This document shows, piece after piece, positions 50,333-58,757 of a DNA stretch of 64,000 bases (the stretch's first letter is position 1; each line of letters begins with the position of its first letter). Source of the stretch: Polymorphum gilvum SL003B-26A1. GTDB taxonomy: Bacteria > Pseudomonadota > Alphaproteobacteria > Rhizobiales > Stappiaceae. The notes under the pieces are model-generated. The model was not told where the DNA came from, made no database searches, and saw only the letters and a list, made by a program, of their open reading frames with translations. Where the stretch lies: positions 1,379,001 through 1,443,000 of the forward strand of contig NC_015259.1 of the NCBI RefSeq assembly GCF_000192745.1, written 5' to 3'. The position numbers and the translations under genes were made by a program.

Positions 50333-52366
50333 TCAACCCGCGCTCGCTTGCCCGGGAAGTGAAACCACCGGGCGGGCGGGGCTCCTGACCGCGCCGGGGC
50401 GACCGTAGAGGAAGCCCTGGACGAGGTCGCATCCGGCCGCGCGCAGGAGCGTCACCTGATCCTGGTTCTCGACGCCTTCGGCGGTGATCAGGACATTGAG
50501 CGAGCGGCCGAGGCCGATGATCGAGGTGACGATGGCGTCCGTGCCGAGGTCCTTGCCGAGGTTGCGGATGAAGCTGCGGTCGATCTTGATCTTGTCGAAC
50601 GGGAACCGGCTGAGGTAGCTCAGCGACGAATAGCCGGTGCCGAAATCATCCATGGCGATGGTCACGCCGAGCCGGCTGATGTCGCGCAGCGTATCGACTA
50701 CCGCCTCGGTGTCGGCGATGAGCAGGCTCTCGGTGATCTCGATCTCCAGCCGGCGCGGATCGAGGCCCGATTCCTTCAGCGCGCGGGCGACCTTGATCTG
50801 GGTTTCGCCGGCGCGGAACTGGGCCGGGGAGAAATTCACCGCGACATGAAGACCCCGGTCTTCCCAGCGGGCGGCTTCCTTGCAGGCCTTGCGCAGGACC
50901 CAGTCGCCAATCTCCTCGATCAGGCCGGTGTCCTCGGCGACGGCGATGAAGACGTCGGGAGAAATCGTGCCCTTGGTCGGATGCTCCCAGCGGATCAGCG
51001 CCTCGTAGCCCTTCAGCGTGTCGTCATGAAGCGAGAACTGCGGCTGGTAGACGAGCTCGAACTGGTCGTATTTCAACGCCTTGATCAGTCCGTCCTCGAT
51101 CTCCTTGCGCTTCTGCGCCTCGGCGTCCATCTCGGGCGTGTACCAGACGAACATGGAGCGGCCGGAATGCTTGGCCTTGTAGAGGGCGAGGTCGGCGCAA
51201 TGCAGCAGGCGGGACGAGCGCCAGCTGCCGTCGGTGGCCCTGGCGATGCCGAGGGACAGCGAGATCGGGATTTCCTTGCCGTCGATGATGCAGGGCGCCT
51301 TGGTCGCCGAAATCATCTCGGCGGCCAGCCGGGTCAGACGCGCGACGTCCGATACCGAACCGATCATGACGGCGAACTCGTCGCCCGACAGGCGCGACAC
51401 CAGGTGATCGCCGAAGACCGCCCGCAGCCGGTCGGCGATGACCTGCAGATAGATGTCGCCGGTGCCGTGGCCGTAGGTGTCGTTGATCGCCTTGAACTTG
51501 TCGACGTCGATCAGGATCACGGCGATGTTGCTCGCCTTGGCATGGGCGAGGCGCAGCGCCTCGTTCAGCCGGGCGCTGAACACCGCGCGGTTGGGCAGCC
51601 CGGTCAGCGGATCGTGATGGGCGAGAAACGCGATGTCCTGGTTGGTCTTCACCTGGTCGTGGAAGCGCAGCCAGAGCAGGAAACCGGCGATCAGGAAGGA
51701 CGCCAGGCACAGGGCGCCGACGAGGCCCGTGGTGACGTGCAGCGTGCGGTTGACCGATGCGACCTTGCTGGACACGTCGACTTCCAGCAGCAGGGCGCCG
51801 ATGGTCGCGCCGTCAGAGCGTTGGGGAAGGGCGATGATCGCGGTCTTTTGAATGCCGCCCCACCAGGTGAGGTAGACCGTGGTGATGGGAGCGTTCGCCT
51901 GGCGTACAGAGTCGATGACCGTCGCGAGATCAGTGGCGCCGATCGTTCCGGTCAGGAATTCCGGGACAAGGCCCGCAACGATGTCCGCGGTGGTTGCGTG
52001 CGTCCACTCCGCGGGAAAGGCGAGCGCCTGGGAGGCGATGACCGCGTCGGGCCCGAGTTCCCTTCGGGCGATGTCCCGAAGCCTGTCCAGGACCGTCTCG
52101 CCGTCCTCGAGCGACGCATCATTTCCCATCGCGCCGCGCAGCGTCACTTCGGCCGTCGACGACAGGCGCAACGTGCCGATGGCCGGTTCCTCATCCGCTT
52201 CCAGGTAGCCGTTGCTCCAGGCGTTGAAGGTACCCTGGATGGATTGCACCAGGAGCCAGTGCGTCAGCAGGCGGTTGGTGCCGTAGACGCCGGCTGCCAC
52301 CAGCACGAGCAGCAGCAGCATGGCTCCGAAGGCCAGGAGGTTGCGGCGGCTGTTCGTGCGGTTCAT
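50333..52366 (-). CDS. Membrane-bound GGDEF-EAL cyclic di-GMP protein
   Basis: A 677-residue protein with two membrane segments (about residues 9-32 and 231-252) enclosing a periplasmic sensor domain, then GGDEF (about 270-425) and EAL (about 440-670). The GGDEF signature is degenerate, RLSGDEF, with Ser for the first Gly, so cyclase activity is doubtful. The EAL domain is intact: GYEALIRWEHP, NFSPAQF, EITESLL, DDFGTGYSSL and AEGVE. A net phosphodiesterase role is probable. ATG 52366 is used; the frame runs on to a TTG 36 bp upstream. Confidence 0.92.
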   Translation of the reverse strand: MNRTNSRRNLLAFGAMLLLLVLVAAGVYGTNRLLTHWLLVQSIQGTFNAWSNGYLEADEEPAIGTLRLSSTAEVTLRGAMGNDASLEDGETVLDRLRDIARRELGPDAVIASQALAFPAEWTHATTADIVAGLVPEFLTGTIGATDLATVIDSVRQANAPITTVYLTWWGGIQKTAIIALPQRSDGATIGALLLEVDVSSKVASVNRTLHVTTGLVGALCLASFLIAGFLLWLRFHDQVKTNQDIAFLAHHDPLTGLPNRAVFSARLNEALRLAHAKASNIAVILIDVDKFKAINDTYGHGTGDIYLQVIADRLRAVFGDHLVSRLSGDEFAVMIGSVSDVARLTRLAAEMISATKAPCIIDGKEIPISLSLGIARATDGSWRSSRLLHCADLALYKAKHSGRSMFVWYTPEMDAEAQKRKEIEDGLIKALKYDQFELVYQPQFSLHDDTLKGYEALIRWEHPTKGTISPDVFIAVAEDTGLIEEIGDWVLRKACKEAARWEDRGLHVAVNFSPAQFRAGETQIKVARALKESGLDPRRLEIEITESLLIADTEAVVDTLRDISRLGVTIAMDDFGTGYSSLSYLSRFPFDKIKIDRSFIRNLGKDLGTDAIVTSIIGLGRSLNVLITAEGVENQDQVTLLRAAGCDLVQGFLYGRPGAVRSPARPVVSLPGQASAG

Positions 52367-52645
52367 GCTGGTGAAAAATCCCGAGTGTCTGCTCGAGGGC
52401 AACCCTAGCTGGGGAAGGTTTCGTCAAAGTGAATCGGCAATCCGAAAGAGCGTTGAACCGTGGCTTTTGTCGATACGGGGCCCTGCGGGCGGCCGCATGG
52501 GACTTGCGCGGGGCGGGTCGTTGCGGCTAGTCCGGGACCTGCCGGGTCGATCGGCCGAAATCGGGGGCGCGGCCCCAAGTCACCACAGGGGCGGCGCCGA
52601 CGGCGGCCCGACGTGCCGGAGCATCCTGTCCTTGGGCGTCCTGGA

Positions 52646-53338
52646 ATGAGCGTTTGGACCAGCATTGGGTCGATCGCCGCGGCGGTCGGGACCGGCGGCG
52701 CGCAGATCGTCGACCGGCTGATTCAGCTCGTGCTGGCGCGACCGGAGGGAACGCGCACGGTCGGCTTCACCGTGGCGATGGTCGCCCTGTCGGCGAAGAT
52801 GGCCAAGGCGGACGGGGTGGTGACCACCGACGAGGTGCTGGCCTTCCGCGAGCTGTTCGACATCCCGCCGGGCGAGGAGCGCAACGTGGCGCGCCTGTTC
52901 GATCTCGCCAAGCAGGACGTCGCCGGCTTCGAAACCTATGCCAAGAAGCTGGCCGACCTGTTTCCCTACGAGCGCAAGACGCTGATCGACATCCTCGACG
53001 GATTGTTCCACATCGCCAAGGCGGACGGGCTCGTGCACGAGGACGAGATTGGCTATCTGGCCCGGGTGGCGGAGATCTTCGGGCTGGATCGGCGGGAGTT
53101 CAACAAGGTCCTGGCCCGGCACGTGCGCGAGCGCGGCGATCCTTACGCGGTGCTCGGCCTGGCGCCGCAGGCGAGCGACGACGAGGTGAAGGCGCAGTAC
53201 CGGCGCGAGGTGCGCGAGACCCATCCCGACACGCTGATCGGTCGCGGCGTGCCGGCGGAATTCGTGCGCATCGCCAACGACCGGCTGGCGGCGCTCAACG
53301 CGGCCTATGCCCAGATCTGCGCGGAGAGGGGACTGTGA
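52646..53338 (+). CDS. DjlA-like protein: TerB domain plus C-terminal J domain
   Basis: A 230-residue protein. Residues 35-150 form a TerB/DjlA-type helical domain (SAKMAKADGVVTTDEVLAF and its second copy IAKADGLVHEDEIGYLARV). Residues 165-228 are a J domain with the HPD motif at 193-195. It should act as a co-chaperone of DnaK. The N-terminus is only weakly hydrophobic, so unlike E. coli DjlA a membrane anchor is not clear. The stop overlaps the start of the amidase gene by 4 bp. Confidence 0.9.
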   Translation: MSVWTSIGSIAAAVGTGGAQIVDRLIQLVLARPEGTRTVGFTVAMVALSAKMAKADGVVTTDEVLAFRELFDIPPGEERNVARLFDLAKQDVAGFETYAKKLADLFPYERKTLIDILDGLFHIAKADGLVHEDEIGYLARVAEIFGLDRREFNKVLARHVRERGDPYAVLGLAPQASDDEVKAQYRREVRETHPDTLIGRGVPAEFVRIANDRLAALNAAYAQICAERGL

Positions 53339-54096
53339 GCGTCAAGCCGGATTCGGGCCTCGCCCTGAGGGTACACCCCTCGCCGAACCACAATGAGCGC
53401 CGCGAGGGCAAGCCGATCGACATGATCGTGCTGCACTACACCGGCATGGCGGACGAGGACGCCGCGCTGAGGCGGCTGTGCGACCCGCGCGCCGAGGTGT
53501 CTGCGCATTATTTCGTGCGCGAGACCGGCGACATCCTGCAATGCGTGCCGGAGGCGCGGCGGGCCTGGCATGCCGGCAGGTCGTTCTGGAAGGGCGAGAC
53601 CGACATCAATTCGCGCTCGATCGGCATCGAGATCGCCAACCCGGGCCACGAATGGGGCTACCGGGATTTCCCCGCCGTGCAGGTCGAGGCGGTGATCGCG
53701 TTGTGCCGCGACATCTGCGCCCGCCACGCCATCCCGCCCTGGCGGGTTCTGGCGCATTCGGACGTCGCGCCGCAGCGCAAGGAGGATCCGGGCGAGAAGT
53801 TCCCCTGGGAGCGGCTGGCGCGCGCGGGCATCGGCCACCACGTGGCGCCGGCACCGCTCGCCGGCGGACGCTTCTTCCAGGAGGGCGAGGCGGGCCAGCC
53901 CGTCGAGGCATTGCAGTCGATGCTGGCGCTCTACGGCTACGACGTGCCGATCTCGGGCGTGTTCGACGCCCGCACCAGGGCGGCGGTGGCCGCGTTCCAG
54001 CGCCACTTCCGGCCCGAGCGGGTCGACGGCATCGCCGACGTGTCGACGATCGTCACGCTGCACACGCTGCTGGCGGCGCTGCCGGAGCTCGGCTGA
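53335..54096 (+). CDS. N-acetylmuramoyl-L-alanine amidase with peptidoglycan-binding domain (AmpD/AmiD-like)
   Basis: A 253-residue hydrolase. The amidase_2 domain (residues 10-175) has zinc ligands in VLHYTG and AHSDVAPQRKEDPG and the catalytic glutamate in SIGIEIANPGHEWGY. A peptidoglycan-binding helical domain follows (PVEALQSMLALYGYDVPISG to FQRHF). There is no signal peptide, so it probably recycles muropeptides in the cytoplasm like AmpD. The GTG start overlaps the djlA-type stop (GTGA), with GAGAGGGG ahead. Confidence 0.92.
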   Translation: MSVKPDSGLALRVHPSPNHNERREGKPIDMIVLHYTGMADEDAALRRLCDPRAEVSAHYFVRETGDILQCVPEARRAWHAGRSFWKGETDINSRSIGIEIANPGHEWGYRDFPAVQVEAVIALCRDICARHAIPPWRVLAHSDVAPQRKEDPGEKFPWERLARAGIGHHVAPAPLAGGRFFQEGEAGQPVEALQSMLALYGYDVPISGVFDARTRAAVAAFQRHFRPERVDGIADVSTIVTLHTLLAALPELG

Positions 54097-54167
54097 CCCG
54101 GCGGCGCGGACCGAGGCGCTGCAACGGGGCAGGTCACGAAAGTGCCCGGTCCGGCCCGATTGGCAAC

Positions 54168-54183
54168 AAATTGACGTCAATTT
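54168..54183. promoter_or_regulatory. Perfect 16-bp palindrome upstream of the lytic transglycosylase gene
   Basis: AAATTGACGTCAATTT is a perfect palindrome. A related partial copy CTGACGATCAATT starts at 54193. It lies 168 bp ahead of the next start. The rest of 54097-54350 holds no gene. Confidence 0.55.
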
Positions 54184-54350
54184 CTGCATAAACTGACGAT
54201 CAATTCCCCGATTTCCGGGCTGTATTTCCTTAGTTTCTGTAACATTTCGTGATCGATGCGGGCCGATTTTCGTCCCATCGGGCGGGCATTCCTCTGCGCC
54301 TTCCCAATGACCCATCCGACGAGACGAAAAGAAAAACGGAGTATGACTGC

Positions 54351-55028
54351 ATGATCCAGTCGCGCATTGCCTTGCGCCGCGCCGGCCTCGGCCTGATCGC
54401 CGCCGCCTTCACCTTCAGCGCCGCCCTCGGGCCTGTCGCGGCTGCCAGCGGCGCCGACGCCCAGCCGGCGCAGGACGAGATGCCGCAGATGCAGGAGGTG
54501 CTGGTCGAACATCGCCCCGGCAGCCCCCTCGTGCCCGCCCTGCGCCCGGCCGACGAAGAAATCGCCCCGGCGTTGGTCGTCGCCAAGGCCGAGGCAAAGG
54601 CCGGCGCGGCGGGCAAGAAGTCCCGCAGCCGCCTTTCGCCGGCCGCTCGCGCGGCCGGAGGCATCGACGAGTTGATCCGCGACGCGGCCCGCAGGCACGG
54701 GGTGCCGGTGGACCTCGCCCATGCGGTGGTGCGGGTCGAGAGCAACTACAACCCCAAGGCGCGCGGCAGCGCCGGCGAAGTGGGGCTGATGCAGATCAAG
54801 CCGGCTACTGCGCGGGGCATTGGCTACCGGGGCTCGGCCTCGGCGCTCTACGACCCCGCCACCAACCTGGAATGGGGCATGCGCTACCTCGCCGCCGCCC
54901 ACAAGCTCGCTTCCGGCGACACCTGCGGCACCATCCTGCGCTACAACGCCGGTCATTTCGCCAAGCGCATGAACCCGGTCAGCCGCCGCTACTGCAGCAA
55001 GGTCAAGCAGATCCTCGCCTCGACCTGA
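54351..55028 (+). CDS. Lytic transglycosylase, SLT domain
   Basis: A 225-residue exported protein. A signal-type N-terminus (IALRRAGLGLIAAAFTFSAA) is followed by a Pro/Ala/Lys-rich linker to residue 103 and a compact SLT domain with catalytic Glu130 (VVRVESNYNP), the GSAGEVGLMQIKPATARGIG segment and a final RYNAGHF. It cleaves peptidoglycan between MurNAc and GlcNAc with 1,6-anhydro ends, a substrate that the AmpD-like amidase upstream could then process. ATG 54351 has GGAG 9 nt ahead. Confidence 0.92.
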   Translation: MIQSRIALRRAGLGLIAAAFTFSAALGPVAAASGADAQPAQDEMPQMQEVLVEHRPGSPLVPALRPADEEIAPALVVAKAEAKAGAAGKKSRSRLSPAARAAGGIDELIRDAARRHGVPVDLAHAVVRVESNYNPKARGSAGEVGLMQIKPATARGIGYRGSASALYDPATNLEWGMRYLAAAHKLASGDTCGTILRYNAGHFAKRMNPVSRRYCSKVKQILAST

Positions 55029-55074
55029 ACGGTCTCCTGCGGTCGGGCGAAGCCCCGCATGCCGCAGTTCCCGG

Positions 55075-55100
55075 GGCCTGCGCGGGAAACCGCGCAGGCC
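55075..55100 (+). terminator. GC-rich hairpin after the transglycosylase gene
   Basis: An 11-bp perfect stem GGCCTGCGCGG/CCGCGCAGGCC closes a GAAA tetraloop. No T-run follows. It abuts the dispersed repeat, as the hairpins of copy A do. Confidence 0.6.
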
Positions 55101-55286
55101 TCAGACTGCCGACACCCCTCCAGACGCGTCATCCCGCACGCAGCGAAGCGCAGATGCGGGATCGATGAGCCGGGGTCCTGTTGGTCTCCTTTCATTGACA
55201 CCATCGACACCGTGGCTCTCCGGTTTCGGCTCGCAGTTCACGCTTGGCCGGAATGACAGCGGAGAGGCTGCGGGTGTATCGACACG
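55101..55286. repeat. MITE-like dispersed repeat, copy B (about 186 bp, inverted relative to copy A)
   Basis: The left end TCAGACTGCCGACA matches the right end of copy A in complement; the right end GGTGTATCGAC is more diverged. The centre carries GCACGCAGCGAAGCGCAGAT, then GACACCGTGGCTCTCCGG and CTTGGCCGGAATGACAG, all shared with 8073-8260. There is no coding capacity. The sequence from 55287 to 55411 shows only the GGGGAGGA ribosome site of the next gene. Confidence 0.65.
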
Positions 55287-55411
55287 CCGGGTGGGGCGGA
55301 ATTCCATTGAAAACGATGACGTTTCTTGGCCTGATGTCGAGGAGGGGCAAGATCAACAAGATGCCCTTGCTGGCCTGACGGTCGGACGGAGCAACGGGGG
55401 GAGGACCCGAC

Positions 55412-55816
55412 ATGAAAACGATCCTGGCAACGATCTGCGTCCTGCTGCTCGGTTTGGGCAGCGGCAGCGCCTGGGCGGAGGGATCCGGCATGCCGAAATC
55501 CATCGCGCCGGTGCTGGCCCAACTTCTGGCGCAGGCGACCGACCAGTCCGGTGCGCAGACCGAGGCGCCGGTGTCCAGGCCCGGCGCGACTCCGGTCTCG
55601 CCGGCTCCGCACAAGCCCGGCTCGGCCGTGGCGCAGTCCTGTCCGCCGGCCGATCCGGGGGAGGCTTTCTGTGGCTTCTTCGGCGGCTGGTGCCGTTACT
55701 GCGATCAGGACTATCCGCACTACTGTCCTTCGAACGACACCTGCTACCGCTATTTCAGCGACGCGCAGGAGGCTTGCGGCAACAGCTACGTGATCTGCGG
55801 CGGGCCGGCGAACTGA
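55412..55816 (+). CDS. Small exported cysteine-rich protein
   Basis: A 134-residue protein with a signal peptide MKTILATICVLLLGLGSGSA ending near AWA. A Pro/Ala-rich linker leads to a compact C-terminal 58-residue domain with eight cysteines (SCPP, FCGFFGGWCRYC, YCPSNDTCYRYF, EACGNS, VICGG) and many aromatic residues. This suggests a disulfide-stabilised knot exported to the periplasm or outside. Ribosome site GGGGAGGA lies 8 nt ahead. I recognise no family. Confidence 0.75.
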   Translation: MKTILATICVLLLGLGSGSAWAEGSGMPKSIAPVLAQLLAQATDQSGAQTEAPVSRPGATPVSPAPHKPGSAVAQSCPPADPGEAFCGFFGGWCRYCDQDYPHYCPSNDTCYRYFSDAQEACGNSYVICGGPAN

Positions 55817-55850
55817 CCGGGTCGACCGGCCATCGGCCGCGAATCCTCCG

Positions 55851-56117
55851 TCACCGGGCGGATCCGCTCACGGGGTAATCCGTCCCCTGCCGGTGCGCTT
55901 CCGGGCGGCGCGTGCGGTCGCGCAGGCGCAGGCGTGGCGCGATCCACCGCGACAGCGGCACGCTGGCGACGAGGCTCGCGGCGACCACGATTGGGATCAG
56001 GATCATGGCGTAGGCGCGCAATTCCGGGATGGCCAGCACGGGAATGATGCCGGCACCGAACAGCACGGCGTTCACCGGCATGAAGACGAGGGCCGAAATG
56101 ATGGTCTTGGTGCGCAT
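55851..56117 (-). CDS. Small two-span membrane protein (DUF2798-like)
   Basis: An 88-residue protein with two hydrophobic helices (residues 6-30 and 36-58) followed by a basic C-terminal tail with RWIAPRLRLRDRTRRPE. The Met-Pro-x-Asn in VFMPVNAVLFGAG and the final PLSRWIAPRL pattern resemble DUF2798 proteins, but this is only a pattern judgement. ATG 56117 has GGGAGA 6 nt ahead. Confidence 0.65.
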   Translation of the reverse strand: MRTKTIISALVFMPVNAVLFGAGIIPVLAIPELRAYAMILIPIVVAASLVASVPLSRWIAPRLRLRDRTRRPEAHRQGTDYPVSGSAR

Positions 56118-56216
56118 GGGATATCTCCCTGGGTTGCGGGTCCATTGGCAGGCAAACGTCGTTGCCCGGCCGGGGTTCCGTTCCAGGGTGCGCCGAGGCC
56201 CGTGGCGGGGCCGAGG

Positions 56217-57857
56217 CTAGAGTTCCTCCTCGATGGTTTCGCCCAGGCGCGGCCCGGGCTGGACCGGACGGGCGTGGGCCTCGGCGATCGCCTTCTGATG
56301 ATGGATGATGCGCCAGACATGGTAGGAGACGCGGTGGGCCCAGCGGATGGCGTCCAGCCGCGCGGTCGCCTCCGAGGCTGCCAGTTCGCCTTCGGCCGCC
56401 TTCAGGACGATGGTCTCGCGCAGCGCGTGCCGGTCCTCGCGCAGGCGCTTGCGCAGGCGATTGGCGCGGTCCTCGTCGGCACCGGCCACGCCCTGAGCGA
56501 CGAAATCGCGCAAGGCCTGGCGCAGTTCCTCACCGCGCTTTGCGAGTTCCGGCGTTGCGACCACGGTATAGATGCGGTCTGTCTGGGCGCAGCGCTCGCT
56601 CAACCGGTCGAGATGGTCGATGGTATGGATCGCCGCCATGTGGATCGCATGGACGGCCGCCTGGTTCGGCGGCGTCTTGATCCGTTCGGCGAAGCGGCCG
56701 ATCTCCTCCAGCGCCGACTTGATCTCGAGCATCTCGCGGCGCGGGCTGGCGGCGGAGCGGTCGCGCAACCGCGTCTCGAGCAGGGAAAACAGCGTCGAGG
56801 CGGTGTTCGCTGTCGCCGCCTGGAGCGCGTCGAGCGCGGCCGGCGGATCGGCCAGCAGACGGTCGTCGAGCGTGCCGGTCAGGTTCGGCCCCCGGTCCGG
56901 CACCAGGCGGATGACGAATTGGGCGAACGGTCGTACCAGGCCGATGATGAGCAGGACACCGAGGACATTGAAGACGGTATGGAAGCCGGCCAGCGCCATC
57001 TGCGCCTCGGCCGGAGTGTCGCCGGCGGTCAGCACCTCAATCGTGTGGTGCAGGGGGATGAGCAGCAGGAAGGCGATCGCGCCGGTCAGCAGATTGAAGA
57101 CCAGATGCGCATAGGCCGTGCGGCGCATCGCGACCGAGCCGCCGAGACCTGCAAGCACGGCGGTGACCGTGGTGCCGACATTCATGCCGATGACCAGGGC
57201 GGCGGCCTGGGGAAAGGAGATCGTGCCGGCGCTCATGGCCGCCATCGCGGCCGCGATGCCAGCGGCTGAAGCTTGAGTGATGCCGCTGATCGCTGCACCG
57301 GCCAGGATCAGTTGCAAGCGGCCGAGCAGGGTGTCTGGCGGGAAGTCGTCCGGCGTGAAGCTGCCTTCGAGCGCGGCGAGGCCCTGCTGCATGACGTCGA
57401 GGCCGATGAACAGCAGCGAGAAGCCGGCAAGGCTTTGACCGATATGGGTCCAGCGGCCCTGGGCGAACATTTTCAGCATGATGCCGATCATCACCAGCGG
57501 CATGGCCAGGGTGCCGAGCTGGAGCTTGAAGCCGAGTACCGCGATGACCCAGGCGGTCATCGTCGTGCCGATGTTGGCGCCAAAGATGACGCCGAGCGCC
57601 TGCGTGAAGCTCAGCAAGCCGGCGCCGACGAAGCCGACCGCGGCGACCGTCGTGGCGCTGGACGATTGCAGCAGGGCGGTCATGAAGGTGCCGGCGACCA
57701 CGCCTCTGAGCGGCGTGCTGGTGAAGCGCTGGAGGAAGCGCCGCAGCGCGTTGCCGGCGAGTGCGCGCAGGCCTTCGGTGAGCATTTCCATTCCCAGCAG
57801 GAACAGGCCGACGCCGCCGAGCGCGGTCAGGACAGACAGGATCATGGCGCGGACCAT
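56217..57857 (-). CDS. Na/Pi cotransporter family protein with PhoU-like C-terminal domain
   Basis: A 546-residue membrane protein. Two inverted Na_Pi_cotrans repeats carry the QSSS-type motif (TALLQSSSATTVAAVGFVGAG near residue 65) and ITQASAAGIAAAMAAMSAG near 180, with GANIGTTMTAW and GMNVGTTVTAVLAG as paired partners. From about residue 335 a soluble PhoU-like helical domain follows. It takes up phosphate with sodium or senses it. ATG 57857 or the ATG 12 bp later could be the start; neither has a good ribosome site. Confidence 0.9.
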   Translation of the reverse strand: MVRAMILSVLTALGGVGLFLLGMEMLTEGLRALAGNALRRFLQRFTSTPLRGVVAGTFMTALLQSSSATTVAAVGFVGAGLLSFTQALGVIFGANIGTTMTAWVIAVLGFKLQLGTLAMPLVMIGIMLKMFAQGRWTHIGQSLAGFSLLFIGLDVMQQGLAALEGSFTPDDFPPDTLLGRLQLILAGAAISGITQASAAGIAAAMAAMSAGTISFPQAAALVIGMNVGTTVTAVLAGLGGSVAMRRTAYAHLVFNLLTGAIAFLLLIPLHHTIEVLTAGDTPAEAQMALAGFHTVFNVLGVLLIIGLVRPFAQFVIRLVPDRGPNLTGTLDDRLLADPPAALDALQAATANTASTLFSLLETRLRDRSAASPRREMLEIKSALEEIGRFAERIKTPPNQAAVHAIHMAAIHTIDHLDRLSERCAQTDRIYTVVATPELAKRGEELRQALRDFVAQGVAGADEDRANRLRKRLREDRHALRETIVLKAAEGELAASEATARLDAIRWAHRVSYHVWRIIHHQKAIAEAHARPVQPGPRLGETIEEEL

Positions 57858-57989
57858 ACTGCAATCGCGGCGCCTCCGCAGCCCGTGTCGTCCGCTTGTC
57901 CACCCGAACGCGCAGCGGGCGGGCCGGCGGCGCCTGGAAAGTTCGCCGGCCGCTCTGGCTTGACCCGCCGCCCGTTCCCACATAAGGCA

Positions 57990-58396
57990 GCGAAGCCAGT
58001 CGGCCGGACGACCGCTGCCGCAAGCGCCGAAAGGCCGCGGGGGAGGAAAGTCCGGGCTCCATGGAAACACGGTGCCGGGTAATGCCCGGCGGGGGCGACC
58101 CCAGGGAAAGTGCCACAGAAAGCAAACCGCCGCGACCCTCGGGTGCGCGGCAAGGGTGAAAGGGTGGGGTAAGAGCCCACCGCGCGGCCGGCAACGTCCG
58201 CGGCATGGTAAACCCCACCGGGAGCAAGACCGAATAGGGATGGCGCAGGGCCTTCGGGTCCGGGTCGGTTTCCAGGCCGGCCATCCGGGTAGGTTGCGCG
58301 AGGCGTCCGGCGACGGGCGTCCCAGATGAATGGTCGTCACGCGCGGGGTTCCGGCCCCGCGCCATACAGAACCCGGCTTACAGGCCGACTGGCATC
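57990..58396 (+). ncRNA. rnpB: RNase P RNA (type A)
   Basis: The catalytic RNA of RNase P, which matures tRNA 5' ends. The conserved core GAGGAAAGTCCGGGCTCC lies near 58036; CCACAGAAAGCAAACCGCC near 58110 and GGGTAAGAGCCCACCG near 58168 follow; the end carries ACAGAACCCGGCTTAC near 58367. The outer helix P1 is formed by GCCAGTCGGCC (57995-58005) with GGCCGACTGGC (58383-58393). TTTCTTTTT after the end suits termination. Ends are estimated within a few bases. Confidence 0.95.
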
Positions 58397-58583
58397 TTTC
58401 TTTTTCACACACCCAGACCGTACCGCAGCGGCGTGCCGCGGACGGCGGCCGACGCAGGGCGTCGGCGCAGGGCCTTTGCTTGCCCCGATTTCACCGCTCG
58501 TCAGCGTTTTCTTAACGATGTCGTCGTCTTTGGCAGGGGGCGTCGGGCTGTATGTCCGGAGGGGTTGAATCCATCCGATTCCA
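58397..58583. other. Spacer between rnpB and the mraZ control region
   Basis: No gene seen. The T-rich rnpB tail is followed by GC-rich sequence with short hairpins; short frames lack ribosome sites. Confidence 0.4.
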
Positions 58584-58624
58584 TTGACGCCCATATTCTC
58601 CCATGGTATCCCATATCAACCCGG
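58584..58624 (-). promoter_or_regulatory. MraZ box: four direct repeats at 10-bp spacing, overlapping a candidate promoter
   Basis: CCCAT at 58590, 58600 and 58610 and CCCGG at 58620 are each separated by exactly five bases. On the complement they read as TGGGN-type repeats, the known binding pattern of MraZ, which represses its own dcw operon. TTGACG at 58584 could be a -35 with TATCCC 17 bp later as a weak -10, so MraZ would cover the promoter. Confidence 0.75.
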
Positions 58625-58757
58625 AAACAGCCGATGGATCCGGTCCGCGTGACGGGATCGGGCGCGGTCAGGCGCACGGCATGGCGCGTGCGGGCGTTTC
58701 CAGAAGTGTCCGGACGAGTTGGGGGGTAGGGCCAGAAAGGCCCGGCGAAAGGGGATC

